From assembly GCA_965249895.1 (NCBI GenBank), contig CBDFNC010000002.1, positions 124,001 to 188,000 on the forward strand: 64,000 bases of DNA. Reading direction: 5' to 3'. This DNA is from CBDFNC01 sp965249895 (GTDB lineage: Bacteria; Pseudomonadota; Gammaproteobacteria; Enterobacterales; CBDFNC01). The notes below the pieces were generated by a model that worked only from the letters and a program-made list of their open reading frames with translations, had not been told where the DNA came from and did no database searches. This document shows, piece after piece, positions 1-9,260 of this stretch. How positions within the stretch are numbered: position 1 is the first letter of the stretch; the number at the start of each line of letters is the position of its first letter. Both the position numbers and the translations under genes were made by a program.

Positions 1-776
1 ATGGCGATGATGTTAAAGATGATCTTGATAACGCTGATGGTGATAATAATACCGCGACAGGTAACACGGACGCAGGCGTATTTAGTACTGCACCTGCTGC
101 CCCTGGTGACTTCGTTGAGGTTGTCAGTACAGTCTTTCATGATAAGCAAACACCGGTTCCTGCTGCAAACCGTCATACCGGCTTTGTGTTGACGTTTGAT
201 TCTGTGGGTGCACTTAAAACGGTGAACGGTACCTCGCCAGGCACTATCACCCTGCAAGCATTAGGCGTAGATGACCCATCCAACCCGGCAGCCTCCGATG
301 GGGCCAATGTGTTGGCACAAGGCGCCGACGGCTCGCAAAGAATTACCATGAAGTTTGATGGTTCGACTCAGTATGCTTCGACGTTCCAAACGACCAGTTT
401 AGATCAAGATGGTTTGACGGTAGGCAGGTTAACCGGTATTGATATTGGTGCAGATGGTTTGGTGAAAGCGACCTATTCAAACGGTACATCTCAGGCTCTG
501 GCCAGAGTAGCCATGGTAAGGCTGAAAAATGAGCAGGGAATGTCACAGGTGGGCAATACCTCCTGGAAAGCAACTCAGGATTCTGGTGATGCTATTGCTG
601 GCGAAGCCAATTCGGGCTCATATGGCGCCATCAAGTCCGCTTCTCTGGAACAATCCAACGTTAACCTGACGACTGAACTGGTTGACCTGATCAGTGCACA
701 GCGTAATTTCCAGGCTAACTCCAGGGCCCTAGAGGTGAACAGTACTCTGCAGCAAACCGTACTGCAGATCCGATAA
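1..776 (+). CDS. flgE: Flagellar hook protein FlgE (3' part)
   Basis: The frame is open from base 3, so the gene enters from the left edge and only about 257 C-terminal residues are present. FlgE polymerises into the flexible hook joining rod and filament. The C-terminus is diagnostic: residues reading SLEQSNVNLTTELVDLIS followed by QRNFQANSRALEVNSTLQQTVLQIR match the conserved C-terminal D0 helix of hook and rod proteins. The first visible residues form an Asp/Asn-rich stretch (GDDVKDDLDNADGDNN), presumably in a surface-exposed variable domain. A strong terminator follows the stop, and flgF has its own promoter, so flgE ends a transcription unit. Confidence 0.95.
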   Translation, partial: GDDVKDDLDNADGDNNTATGNTDAGVFSTAPAAPGDFVEVVSTVFHDKQTPVPAANRHTGFVLTFDSVGALKTVNGTSPGTITLQALGVDDPSNPAASDGANVLAQGADGSQRITMKFDGSTQYASTFQTTSLDQDGLTVGRLTGIDIGADGLVKATYSNGTSQALARVAMVRLKNEQGMSQVGNTSWKATQDSGDAIAGEANSGSYGAIKSASLEQSNVNLTTELVDLISAQRNFQANSRALEVNSTLQQTVLQIR

Positions 777-791
777 GACCTTGCCTCCCTT

Positions 792-817
792 AAAAAGCCG
801 CCTTCTGGCGGTTTTTT
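792..817 (+). terminator. Rho-independent terminator after flgE
   Basis: The hairpin GCCGCC-TTCT-GGCGG is flanked by an A run on the left and a T run on the right, and lies about 15 bases after the flgE stop. It separates flgE from the flgF unit. Confidence 0.9.
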
Positions 818-923
818 ACCTTGCTTAACCCTAAAAGTCACTGGGCCGAGATGCGGGCTCTGCCCGTCAAGCCGGCATCGCTTACCTCTGCAAAAACGCC
901 GACCTTAATCGTTAGAATAAACA

Positions 924-940
924 TGGCACCCTAATTGCAT
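924..940 (+). promoter_or_regulatory. Sigma54 promoter of flgF operon
   Basis: TGGCACCCTAATTGCAT matches the -24/-12 consensus, with GG at 925-926 and GC at 937-938 separated by exactly 10 bases. It lies 38 bases before the flgF start. This is the best sigma54 match in the window. Confidence 0.85.
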
Positions 941-977
941 TTGATAACTGAGTCAGAGAATTGACAAGGGTTTTTAA

Positions 978-1724
978 ATGGATAATTTCTTATATATAGC
1001 CATGACTGGCGCCAAGGAAAACATGAATGCTTTGGCTATTCGTGGTAACAACCTGGCCAATACAGGCACCACTGGGTTTAAGGCGGATCTCGAGCAGGCA
1101 AGATCCATGCAAGCGTTTGGCGAGGGCATGCCTACTCGGGTGTTTTCCATTACAGAGAGTCCTTCTCAAAATTTCGAATTCGGTGGTCTGCAAACTACAG
1201 GTCGTAATCTGGATGTTGCCGTCGAAGGTGATGGTTGGATTGCGGTGGAAACCCCAGGTGGTGAAGAAGTTTATACCCGGGCCGGTAATCTAAACATTGA
1301 TACCACAGGGGTATTAAAAGACGGCCATGGTAATACTGTGCTTAGCATTACCGGCGCGCCTATTGTTTTTCCACTACCTATCGAAGGGGTGGAAATAAAC
1401 CGTGACGGTATGATTGAAATCAGACCGGAAGGTGCTCCCGCCAATGCAACGGAAGAGCTGGGCAGAATAAAAACGGTGAAACCCAGAATTGAAGATTTAA
1501 CCAAAGGCAGTGATGGACTGTTCCGGCAAACTAATGGTGAACCCGCCGATGTTTCGGCCGAGGTTAGCTTGATCAGTGGCGCACTGGAAGCATCCAACGT
1601 GAATGCAGTGGAAGAAATGACCCATATGATTGCTCTGCAGCGTCAGTTTGAAATGCAGATCAAGATGATGAAAACCGCAGAAGAAATAGACCAAGCGTCA
1701 GACAGTCTATTGCGAATTGTTTAA
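978..1724 (+). CDS. flgF: Proximal rod protein FlgF
   Basis: This 248-residue protein is a structural subunit of the proximal rod crossing the periplasm. The N-terminus (MDNFLYIAMTGAKENMNALAIRGNNLAN, then TGTTGFKADL) carries the rod/hook family motif with the ANT.GFKA element. The C-terminus (LISGALEASNVNAVEEMTHMIALQRQFEMQIKMMKTAEE) is the partner D0 helix. Length is normal for FlgF. An AAGGG ribosome site precedes the ATG. It is the first gene after the sigma54 promoter and is followed 15 bases later by flgG. Confidence 0.95.
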   Translation: MDNFLYIAMTGAKENMNALAIRGNNLANTGTTGFKADLEQARSMQAFGEGMPTRVFSITESPSQNFEFGGLQTTGRNLDVAVEGDGWIAVETPGGEEVYTRAGNLNIDTTGVLKDGHGNTVLSITGAPIVFPLPIEGVEINRDGMIEIRPEGAPANATEELGRIKTVKPRIEDLTKGSDGLFRQTNGEPADVSAEVSLISGALEASNVNAVEEMTHMIALQRQFEMQIKMMKTAEEIDQASDSLLRIV

Positions 1725-1739
1725 GGATAGGAGCCGAGT

Positions 1740-2528
1740 ATGCATCCCGCTTTATGGATTAGTAAAACCGGACTGGACGCACAGCAAACCAATGTGTCTA
1801 ACATTTCCAATAACCTGGCCAACGCCAGTACTATCGGCTTTAAGAAAAGCAGAGCGATTTTTGAAGATCTTATGTACCAAACCATTAACCAGCCAGGTGG
1901 CAGCTCTTCCGAGAATACCAAACTACCTTCCGGGTTAATGTTGGGGGCGGGTACCAAAGTTGTTTCGACTCAGAAAAACTTCTCTCAGGGTAATATTCTG
2001 ACCACAGATAATTCCCTGGATATTATGGTGGATGGCCGTGGGTTTTTTGAAGTGCTGTTGCCAGATGGCACAGCGTCATACACCCGAAACGGCCAATTTG
2101 CCTTAAATGAAGAAGGCACCATGGTAACACCTGGTTCGGGTCATCCGTTGCAACCAGAAATTCAGATCCCTGAAAATGCCAAGTCCATCACGATTTCTGG
2201 CGATGGCCAGGTTTCCGTGAGCGTGGCAGGGCAAGCTGAAAGTCAGGTTGTCGGTCAGCTTACCATTAGCGATTTTGTCAATCCATCGGGGCTTGAGCCC
2301 ATGGGACAAAACTTGTACCTGGAAACCGGAGCGAGTGGCGCACCACTGCAAGGCATTCCGGGAAACGATGGATTGGGCTCCATTAGGCAGGGCACATTGG
2401 AGACTTCCAATGTGAACGTGACGGAAGAGCTGGTGAACCTGATTGAGAGCCAACGAATTTATGAAATGAACTCCAAGGTGATTTCAGCCGTGGACGAGAT
2501 GATGTCCTATGTAAGTCAGCAGTTGTAG
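1740..2528 (+). CDS. flgG: Distal rod protein FlgG
   Basis: This 262-residue subunit builds the distal rod, the drive shaft through the L and P rings. The start MHPALWISKTGLDAQQTNVSNISNNLAN and the element ASTIGFKKSRAIFEDL are hallmark FlgG sequences. The C-terminus reads GTLETSNVNVTEELVNLIESQ and ends in VDEMMSYVSQQL. Length is typical. An AGGATAGGAG ribosome site precedes the ATG. It is co-transcribed with flgF and flgH. Confidence 0.96.
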   Translation: MHPALWISKTGLDAQQTNVSNISNNLANASTIGFKKSRAIFEDLMYQTINQPGGSSSENTKLPSGLMLGAGTKVVSTQKNFSQGNILTTDNSLDIMVDGRGFFEVLLPDGTASYTRNGQFALNEEGTMVTPGSGHPLQPEIQIPENAKSITISGDGQVSVSVAGQAESQVVGQLTISDFVNPSGLEPMGQNLYLETGASGAPLQGIPGNDGLGSIRQGTLETSNVNVTEELVNLIESQRIYEMNSKVISAVDEMMSYVSQQL

Positions 2529-2536
2529 GGGGCCTT

Positions 2537-3211
2537 ATGTCTAAGTGGTTAAGTATTAGTTTGCTAGTTTGGGTTTCGGGTTGTACTTCATTGCCAAATG
2601 AGCCTGTGCAAGATGACCCAAATTTTGCGCCAGTTATCCCGGAAGATATGGAAACACAGGTGGTGACTACCGGCTCCATTTTTCGAGATCAGTATGCCAA
2701 CAACCTTTATTCGGATATGAAGGCTCACAGGGTTGGAGATATCATCACTGTCAATTTAGAAGAATCCACCACCGCCAAGAAAAAAGCCAAGTCCGGTCTG
2801 GATAAGAGCAATCAGTTTAAGCTGGATCAGATAACTGTGCCCAGGGGTTTCGCTACCATGGACGGCAACCCAATCCAGTTGGGGGCCAAGCAAACCAGCG
2901 CCTTTGAAGGCTCGGGTCAGGCGGACCAAAGCAACAGCTTACAAGGTAGTATTTCGGTTAACGTGGTTAAAGTCTTGTCCAATGGTAATTTGGTCGTGCG
3001 TGGTGAGAAGTGGCTGATGCTTAACAATGGCGACGAGTATGTGCGGTTAACCGGCGTAGTGCGCTCTCAGGACGTGAGCAACGATAACACTGTGTCGTCC
3101 ACCCGGGTCGCCAACGCGCGAATTCAATATGGCGGTACCGGTGCTTTTGCCAATACCCAGCAGCAGGGCTGGTTATCCGAGTTCTTCAACGGCCCATATT
3201 GGCCACTCTAA
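2537..3211 (+). CDS. flgH: Flagellar L-ring lipoprotein FlgH
   Basis: FlgH assembles the L ring in the outer membrane. The 224-residue product begins with a lipoprotein signal (MSKWLSISLLVWVSGC) whose lipobox VSGC places the acylated cysteine at residue 16. The conserved block IFRDQYANNLYSDMKAHRVGDIITVNLEE, later VRGEKWLMLNNGDEYVRLTG, and the Gln-rich tail are standard FlgH. It starts 8 bases after flgG, with a G-rich ribosome site overlapping the flgG stop. Confidence 0.96.
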   Translation: MSKWLSISLLVWVSGCTSLPNEPVQDDPNFAPVIPEDMETQVVTTGSIFRDQYANNLYSDMKAHRVGDIITVNLEESTTAKKKAKSGLDKSNQFKLDQITVPRGFATMDGNPIQLGAKQTSAFEGSGQADQSNSLQGSISVNVVKVLSNGNLVVRGEKWLMLNNGDEYVRLTGVVRSQDVSNDNTVSSTRVANARIQYGGTGAFANTQQQGWLSEFFNGPYWPL

Positions 3212-3244
3212 AAGCCTCTGAAAATACAAATAAAGGAGAAGGAA

Positions 3245-4345
3245 ATGGTGCGTATTACAAGTTTATTTATGCTGTTGTTTGGCTTGTTGGCAAGCCAGTC
3301 CAGTCATGCCATGCGGATCAAGGATGTCTCCAGCGTGCAGGGGGTGCGAAGCAACCAAATCGTCGGTTACGGTTTAGTAGTGGGTTTACCCGGCACGGGT
3401 GAGAAAAGCAGCGTGTTCTCTGAACAGACCTTCGCCACCATGCTAAGAAATTTCGGCATTAACGTGCCTGCTGGCGTAAAACTTAAAATTAAAAACGTAG
3501 CGCCGGTAGCCGTGACCGCCAAATTACCGCCATTTTCAAAGCCGGGACAAACTATAGATGTAACTGTAGCCGCTATCGGTGAAGCGAAAAGTTTAAGAGG
3601 CGGTGAGCTGTTACAAACCTTTCTCAAAGGGGTCGATGGCAGAGTCTATGCGTTAGCTCAGGGAAGCCTGGTGGTGGGCGGTTTAGGCGCCGAAGGCGCC
3701 GATGGCTCACAGGTGGTGATTAATACCCCCACTGTTGGGCGTATTGCCAATGGCGGCATCGTGGAGCGGGAAATCGCATCACCGTTTGCCCAGGGAGATT
3801 ACCTTACCTTTAATCTAAACCGCCCTGACTTCTCCACCGCAAAACGTATGGCGGATACCATCAATCGACTGGTGGGACCCAATACGGCAAAACCTATGGA
3901 TGCTACCTCTATTCGGGTATTTGCGCCGAGAGATGTATCCCAGCGAGTGTCTTATTTAGCGACCCTGGAAAACCTGGAGTTCCAGCCTGCGACGGAAAAC
4001 GCCAAGGTAATAGTTAACTCCCGTACCGGCACCATAGTCATCGGCAAGGATGTCAGGTTGTTACCGACTGCGATCACTCATGGCGGCGTCACTGTCACCA
4101 TTGCAGAAAACCAACAGGTATCTCAGCCCAATCCTCTAGCCGAGGGGGAAACTGTGGTGACGGCAAACAGCATTATCGATGTGCAGCTGGATGACAGCCG
4201 TATGTTTAAATTTGATACGGGGGTATCCCTGGACCAGTTGGTTACGGCGGTGAATGAGGTGGGCCTGGCCCCAGGCGACTTAATGGCCATCTTAGAAGCG
4301 TTAAAGCAGGCGGGAGCCTTGCAGGGCGAGTTAATAATTATCTAG
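3245..4345 (+). CDS. flgI: Flagellar P-ring protein FlgI
   Basis: FlgI forms the periplasmic P ring around the rod. The 366-residue precursor has a Sec signal peptide (about residues 1-22, predicted cleavage after SSHA) and then the conserved MRIKDVSSVQGVRSNQ and YGLVVGLPGTGEKS. The end (VTAVNEVGLAPGDLMAILEALKQAG, then ALQGELIII) is also conserved. An AAGGAGAAGG ribosome site precedes the ATG. Length is typical for the family. Confidence 0.96.
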   Translation: MVRITSLFMLLFGLLASQSSHAMRIKDVSSVQGVRSNQIVGYGLVVGLPGTGEKSSVFSEQTFATMLRNFGINVPAGVKLKIKNVAPVAVTAKLPPFSKPGQTIDVTVAAIGEAKSLRGGELLQTFLKGVDGRVYALAQGSLVVGGLGAEGADGSQVVINTPTVGRIANGGIVEREIASPFAQGDYLTFNLNRPDFSTAKRMADTINRLVGPNTAKPMDATSIRVFAPRDVSQRVSYLATLENLEFQPATENAKVIVNSRTGTIVIGKDVRLLPTAITHGGVTVTIAENQQVSQPNPLAEGETVVTANSIIDVQLDDSRMFKFDTGVSLDQLVTAVNEVGLAPGDLMAILEALKQAGALQGELIII

Positions 4346-4431
4346 CGGCTTCTGATTATGCCAGCTTGGCTGGCTATTCAGCGTCTTTGGAAGTACAGCG
4401 GGAAGACAGTGGGCAGAATAAGGGACATATG

Positions 4432-5409
4432 ATGAACAAGATTGCCGATCCTAATTCTTATTACGATATTCAAGGCCTGGACTCCCTGCGTCAAAAGGCG
4501 CAAAAGGATGAAAAAGGCGCCCTTGAAGAGGTCGCTAAGCAGTTCGAGTCTATGTTCACCGGTATGTTGATAAAAAGCATGCGCCAGGCCAATGAAGCCT
4601 TTGAAACAGAGAGCCCGTTTAATAATCGCCACACCAAGTTTTATCAGCAAATGTACGATCAGCAGCTGGCCATGGACATGAGCCAACAGGGCTCTCTCGG
4701 GCTGGCCGATGCGCTGATCCGACAACTGGATCCCGGCAGCCAGTATCAAAAAGCCAAACCGGCGGAAGAGCTGCAAATGCCAGGGCATAAAGTGCAGACA
4801 ACTCAGTTGCCTGCTGTTAGCCAATCCGACCAAGCTCCCAGCCAGAAAGAGCAGCAGGGGCGAGCTGTTTCTGAGCCGCAACCGAGTGAAAAAGTTGCCA
4901 GAAAACCGGCGGCAAAGTTTGCCGCAGCAGAGGAATTTATCAACCAATTAATGCCTTACGCTGAAAAAGCCGGCAAAGAACTGGGAGTGAACCCTGTGGT
5001 ATTGGTAGCCCAGGCGGCGTTGGAAACGGGTTGGGGCAAGAAAATCCTGAATACTGTGCAAAATGAAAGCAGCTTTAACCTGTTTAATATTAAAGCCGAC
5101 AGACGCTGGCAGGGAGACAAGGTTAATGTCACCACTCTGGAAGTGGAAAATGGTGTGGGTGTCAAAACCAAGGCAGACTTCAGGGTTTATCAGGACTTTA
5201 ATAAAAGTTTCGATGACTATGTGGCATTCATTTCGCATGGTAAACGTTATCAGGAAGCAATGAAGCATGCGGATAACCCGGAACGTTATGTTGAAGAGCT
5301 GCAAAAAGCAGGTTACGCAACGGACCCGGCCTATGCCGACAAGATAAAGCAGATTATGAAAAGTGATAAATTTGCAGAGTATGCTAATACCGGTAGGAGA
5401 GGGGGGTAA
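4432..5409 (+). CDS. flgJ: Rod cap / peptidoglycan hydrolase FlgJ
   Basis: FlgJ caps the growing rod and opens a hole in the peptidoglycan. The N-terminal rod-binding domain (about residues 1-110) includes EVAKQFESMFTGMLIKSMR. A Gln/Lys-rich linker follows. The C-terminal glucosaminidase domain (about 170-310) includes VLVAQAALETGWGKK, with the likely catalytic Glu in ALETGWG. I place the start at the ATG at 4432, since an AAGGGA site lies 6 bases upstream; the ATG at 4429 is possible. The 86-base gap after flgI holds no recognised element. flgK begins 3 bases after the stop. Confidence 0.94.
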   Translation: MNKIADPNSYYDIQGLDSLRQKAQKDEKGALEEVAKQFESMFTGMLIKSMRQANEAFETESPFNNRHTKFYQQMYDQQLAMDMSQQGSLGLADALIRQLDPGSQYQKAKPAEELQMPGHKVQTTQLPAVSQSDQAPSQKEQQGRAVSEPQPSEKVARKPAAKFAAAEEFINQLMPYAEKAGKELGVNPVVLVAQAALETGWGKKILNTVQNESSFNLFNIKADRRWQGDKVNVTTLEVENGVGVKTKADFRVYQDFNKSFDDYVAFISHGKRYQEAMKHADNPERYVEELQKAGYATDPAYADKIKQIMKSDKFAEYANTGRRGG

Positions 5410-5412
5410 ATA

Positions 5413-7539
5413 ATGGCTGACTTATTCAGGATTGGCCTGTCCGGTATTGCCACCTCCCAGGCCCACTTGGCCACTACCGGCCACAATATTGCCAACGTTA
5501 ATACCAAGGGTTACAACCGCCAGAGTGTTGAAGTGGTTACTGCCGGAGCAGATCGGGTAGGTAACTTCTTTGTCGGGCGGGGCGCACAAATCAGCAATAT
5601 TGAACGCGCTTTCGATAAGTTTGCATACAGAGAACATTTAACCAATACCACCAGCTTTAACTACAACAAAGTGGCGTTCGAGCAGAACAGCCAGCTGGAT
5701 ATGGTGCTCTCTGACGAAAGTACATCGGCCACTAAGTCTGTGCTGAGTATGTTTAAGACGGTTAACGGGGTGGCCGATCATCCTAATATGCTGGAAGCCA
5801 GAAAGGTATTTCTGGAAAGCGCCAAGAATATGTCAGCCCAGTACAATCGCCTTAGTGAGCAGCTGCAAATCCAGTACAGCGGGGTAAATAAAGACATCGC
5901 TAATACCGGAGATACACTAACGACGCTGGCGGATAACCTGGCCCAGATTAACGGCCAAATATTGGCGGCTGTTGGTGGCTCTGACAGCCGGGACGCCAAT
6001 GACTTAAGAGATCAAAGAGATGAGCTAATTCGTGAGTTGAGTGAATTGGTGAGTGTCTCTGTGGTTGAGCTTGATAACCAGATGGTGAATGTCTATGTGG
6101 GTAGCGGTCAGGCGCTGGTAATGGGCTCGGACTCGATGAAGATCGTTTCTACCAATGGCAATCCTGATCCCAGCCGAAAAGAGCTGGCCATAGAAGCGAG
6201 TGGTAATATTCTCTTAATGGATGGCGCTCAGCTGGGCGGTAAAGTGGCATCCTTGTTTGATTTTAGAGATGATCTGGAGCGCTCGTTTAACCAATTGGGG
6301 CAAAACGCCATAGGTTTAGCCCATGCGATTAATGAGCAAAATAAAGAGGGGCAGGGTCTTGATAAGCAAATTGGCGGTAATATTTTCAATGATGTGAACA
6401 GTCAAAGCGCCATGGAAAACAGAGTGCTGTCCCACAGTGACAATTTAGGCAGCGCCAAACTGACTGTGCAAATTGAAGATTTGGGCGAACTGACGCCGGA
6501 TGAGTTTGGCCTTACCGTTGCTGCATATACGCCAGCAGCTGTTGGTCCGCCGACTGTAACAGAAAAGGTCCAGTTCACCTTAACCAATAAAACCACAGGT
6601 GCAACCCAGACAATCCCAGCCGTAGGTCAGCAAGATTTATCGCTGAGCAAAAGAGTCGATGTGCCTGGGTTAGGGTTTAGCATTGGTGTGGACAGCATCA
6701 TAGCGGCGCCACCACTTCAGGTGGGTAAGGAATTTACCCTGCGGCCTACCCGCCAGGGCGCCCAGGATCTGAATGTTGACCTAGAGGATCCTCGTAAAAT
6801 TGCTGCAGCGGATGCTGGAATTAAAGTGGTCAAAGGAGCTGGCAATACAGGGGGTGCCGAATTAAAAGTAAAAAGTATCGATAATCGAGGTGATGTACTT
6901 TACCCATCAGCGACGTCCCCGTTAACTATTCAAGTTGTTGCTGGTGCTACGCCCGGAGTGGTAGCCTTCGAAATAAAAGATGCAAATGGGGTTGTGGTGA
7001 CAGTGCCAGCCGGTGGTTCCTACAACCTGACGGATGATGCGGGTGCGCCAGTAGTAAAAGATGCGCTACCGCTACCAGGGGACACCCTGAATAATTTGGG
7101 TTATAGCCTGGATTTACTGACCGGAAAACAAACAATCAGTGTGGCAGGTATTACCATAGAGTTTGAAGGTACCCCGGCTGTGGGAGATACCTTCAATCTG
7201 AACTTCAACGAAACCGGTGACGGTGATAACCGCAATATGCTAAAAATTGCCGATTTTCAATCCGAGAAAATCATGAATGGCGGCAAATCGACGTTTATTG
7301 ATGTCTATTCGGGCATGGTATCGGAAGTTGGCGCCCGCACAGCCAACGCCGATGTTGCTATGCAATCCTCTCAAACCTTGACGACTCAAAGCTTCGAACG
7401 TATTCAGTCACTATCCGGGGTGAATATGGATGAAGAAGCCGCCAACCTGATGCGTTTTCAACAAAGCTATAGTGCCGCTGCCCGGGTGATCACTGTAGCA
7501 AGCGAACTATTTGACACTATTCTTCAAGCTGCACGCTAA
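5413..7539 (+). CDS. flgK: Hook-filament junction protein FlgK (HAP1)
   Basis: FlgK is the first hook-associated protein joining hook and filament. The N-terminus (MADLFRIGLSGIATSQAHLATTGHNIAN, then NTKGYNRQSVEV) and C-terminus (GVNMDEEAANLMRFQQSYSAAARVITVASELFDTIL) are the conserved polymerising ends. At 708 residues it is longer than enterobacterial FlgK (about 550); the extra length lies in the central surface domain (about residues 340-600). A GGAGAGGGG ribosome site overlaps the end of flgJ. It precedes flgL, which has its own promoter. Confidence 0.96.
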   Translation: MADLFRIGLSGIATSQAHLATTGHNIANVNTKGYNRQSVEVVTAGADRVGNFFVGRGAQISNIERAFDKFAYREHLTNTTSFNYNKVAFEQNSQLDMVLSDESTSATKSVLSMFKTVNGVADHPNMLEARKVFLESAKNMSAQYNRLSEQLQIQYSGVNKDIANTGDTLTTLADNLAQINGQILAAVGGSDSRDANDLRDQRDELIRELSELVSVSVVELDNQMVNVYVGSGQALVMGSDSMKIVSTNGNPDPSRKELAIEASGNILLMDGAQLGGKVASLFDFRDDLERSFNQLGQNAIGLAHAINEQNKEGQGLDKQIGGNIFNDVNSQSAMENRVLSHSDNLGSAKLTVQIEDLGELTPDEFGLTVAAYTPAAVGPPTVTEKVQFTLTNKTTGATQTIPAVGQQDLSLSKRVDVPGLGFSIGVDSIIAAPPLQVGKEFTLRPTRQGAQDLNVDLEDPRKIAAADAGIKVVKGAGNTGGAELKVKSIDNRGDVLYPSATSPLTIQVVAGATPGVVAFEIKDANGVVVTVPAGGSYNLTDDAGAPVVKDALPLPGDTLNNLGYSLDLLTGKQTISVAGITIEFEGTPAVGDTFNLNFNETGDGDNRNMLKIADFQSEKIMNGGKSTFIDVYSGMVSEVGARTANADVAMQSSQTLTTQSFERIQSLSGVNMDEEAANLMRFQQSYSAAARVITVASELFDTILQAAR

Positions 7540-7565
7540 CCCCCTACAAAATTCTGACGGTTTTC

Positions 7566-7581
7566 TGGAATAATTTTTGCA
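7566..7581 (+). promoter_or_regulatory. Sigma54 promoter of flgL
   Basis: TGGAATAATTTTTGCA has GG at 7567-7568 and GC at 7579-7580 with the required 10-base spacing, 48 bases before the flgL start codon. A near-identical element occurs before the maf gene. Confidence 0.7.
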
Positions 7582-7628
7582 GCCGTTTGCATAGAGGCTA
7601 AAAAGCCAAGTTATTCCAGGAGCTTACT

Positions 7629-9149
7629 GTGCGTATTTCAAGCCAGGTTTTCTTTCAGAGAAACACCAACAATATATTGAAACACCAAGCCGACCTCAGT
7701 CAGCAGAATATCCACATGGCGGCGCAAAAAAGGGTGATCCACGGCTCCGATGATCCTGTGGCGATCTCAACGATTCAACGGCTAAAGCAGGATGTTTCCG
7801 TAAACGATCAGTTTATCAACAACGGTAAATTAGGGGAGACAGCCAATGAGTTAGAAGAGACTTCGCTGAAACAGTCCGTAAACATCTTACAAAAAGTCAG
7901 GGAGTTATTGGTGAAATCTGGGGATGGCACCTATAACGAAGAAAACCGGGAGTCATTAGCAAAGGAGTTGGAGCAGCTAAAAAAAGAGCTAATTGGAGTC
8001 GCTAACACCAGAGATGGTAACAGTCAGTTTATATTCTCTGGTTATGAAGTGGATACTAAACCCTTTCAGGTCAATGAGTTCGGCTCTGTAGATTACCATG
8101 GTGACACAGGCAGCAAAGATTATAAGGTTGGCCCTGGAGTAACTGTTAAGGGGAATAACTCAGGCCAGCAAGTCTTTATGGATATTCCGGAAGGGAACGG
8201 AACTTTTGTTTCACAAGCCAATAGCACGAATAAAGGTTCTGGGATAATAGATGAAGCCATAGTATTTGATGACGTGGCTGCTAATGGTTTTCTTGGGGAA
8301 GATTACACAGTTAGTTTTAATGAGCCAGCCCCCGGGTCTCCTGTTGAGTATTCGGTATATGGGCTGAAAAAGGCAAGTGTAAGCGGCAATGCAACGGTAA
8401 AAATTGCCGGTGTTGACCTGAATGATGCCAGTATTGCCAACGTAAACCCGTCAGCCGTCTTTCCTGATACCACTGGGCCCAATGGAAATAATGTCAATGT
8501 AACCTTTCTTGCAACGGCGACGGCTGGACAGTTTGAGCTTCAGCTCAATGGGGTATCCTCATTACCTGCCATATACGATGCCAACATTACGACAGCTCAA
8601 ACCCTTAAAATTGATGGTATTTCTATGGAAATTAAAGGTATTCCTGCTGCAACGGATACCTATGCTCTTACCAAATATGTGGGGCCAACCGAATACCTAC
8701 CTGAACAAAACATCGAATTTAATGGGATAAAAACCGAAGTAAAAGGGGATCCTATCGATCAGGATTCTTTTACGTTGCGCCAAAGTGGCAAAAAAGACAT
8801 TTTTTCCTCAATTCAAAATGCCATTGATGCCCTCAGAGTTCCTGGTGAAGACGATACCTCCGATGCAAAACGACTGACCGATCTCAATATGGTTAAGCAT
8901 CAGATAGATGCGGCGTTAGGGAATGTCACCGAAGTCAGATCTGAGGTCGGTGCCAGGTTGAGAACCATAGATAATCAAAGGTCTTCCAGTGAAGACTTCA
9001 AGCTTACCACTCAAAGAGCCCTATCCAACCTTGAAGACTTGGATATGGCCCAGGCCATTAGTGAGTTTCAACTATCGATGACACAACTTGAAGTTACCCA
9101 GCAAACCTTTGTTAAGTTGCAACAGCTCAGTTTATTCAATCACATATAA
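7629..9149 (+). CDS. flgL: Hook-filament junction protein FlgL (HAP3)
   Basis: FlgL is the second junction protein, between FlgK and the filament. It uses a GTG start preceded by AGGAG. The N-terminus (MRISSQVFFQRNTNNILKHQADLSQQNIHMA) and the motif KRVIHGSDDPVAISTIQRL are typical FlgL, as is the C-terminal helix LSNLEDLDMAQAISEFQLSM plus TQLEVTQQTFVKLQQLSLF. At 506 residues it is longer than the enterobacterial form (about 317) because of an enlarged central domain. No terminator is seen before the next promoter, which begins only 4 bases after its stop. Confidence 0.95.
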   Translation: MRISSQVFFQRNTNNILKHQADLSQQNIHMAAQKRVIHGSDDPVAISTIQRLKQDVSVNDQFINNGKLGETANELEETSLKQSVNILQKVRELLVKSGDGTYNEENRESLAKELEQLKKELIGVANTRDGNSQFIFSGYEVDTKPFQVNEFGSVDYHGDTGSKDYKVGPGVTVKGNNSGQQVFMDIPEGNGTFVSQANSTNKGSGIIDEAIVFDDVAANGFLGEDYTVSFNEPAPGSPVEYSVYGLKKASVSGNATVKIAGVDLNDASIANVNPSAVFPDTTGPNGNNVNVTFLATATAGQFELQLNGVSSLPAIYDANITTAQTLKIDGISMEIKGIPAATDTYALTKYVGPTEYLPEQNIEFNGIKTEVKGDPIDQDSFTLRQSGKKDIFSSIQNAIDALRVPGEDDTSDAKRLTDLNMVKHQIDAALGNVTEVRSEVGARLRTIDNQRSSSEDFKLTTQRALSNLEDLDMAQAISEFQLSMTQLEVTQQTFVKLQQLSLFNHI

Positions 9150-9152
9150 AGT

Positions 9153-9168
9153 TGGCACGTTGTTCGCA
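9153..9168 (+). promoter_or_regulatory. Probable sigma54 promoter of flagellin 1
   Basis: TGGCACGTTGTTCGCA has a perfect -24 half (TGGCACG), and GG at 9154-9155 and GC at 9166-9167 are 10 bases apart. The -12 half is TCGCA rather than TTGCA. The implied leader is about 80 bases and includes a small hairpin (TTCCCA 9221-9226 with TGGGAA 9233-9238) just before the ribosome site. Confidence 0.6.
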
Positions 9169-9260
9169 TATTAATCTATGACAACACAAAACTGACGGAA
9201 AAAGGACACTTTTTGCCGCTTTCCCAAAGAGATGGGAAGTCAGCTTACTAGGAGCAAGTT

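Noticed and set aside
9192..9217. Second sigma54-like element before flagellin 1 (GG, ACACTTTTT, GC)
   Set aside because: The spacing is 9 bases, not 10, which normally abolishes sigma54 recognition.
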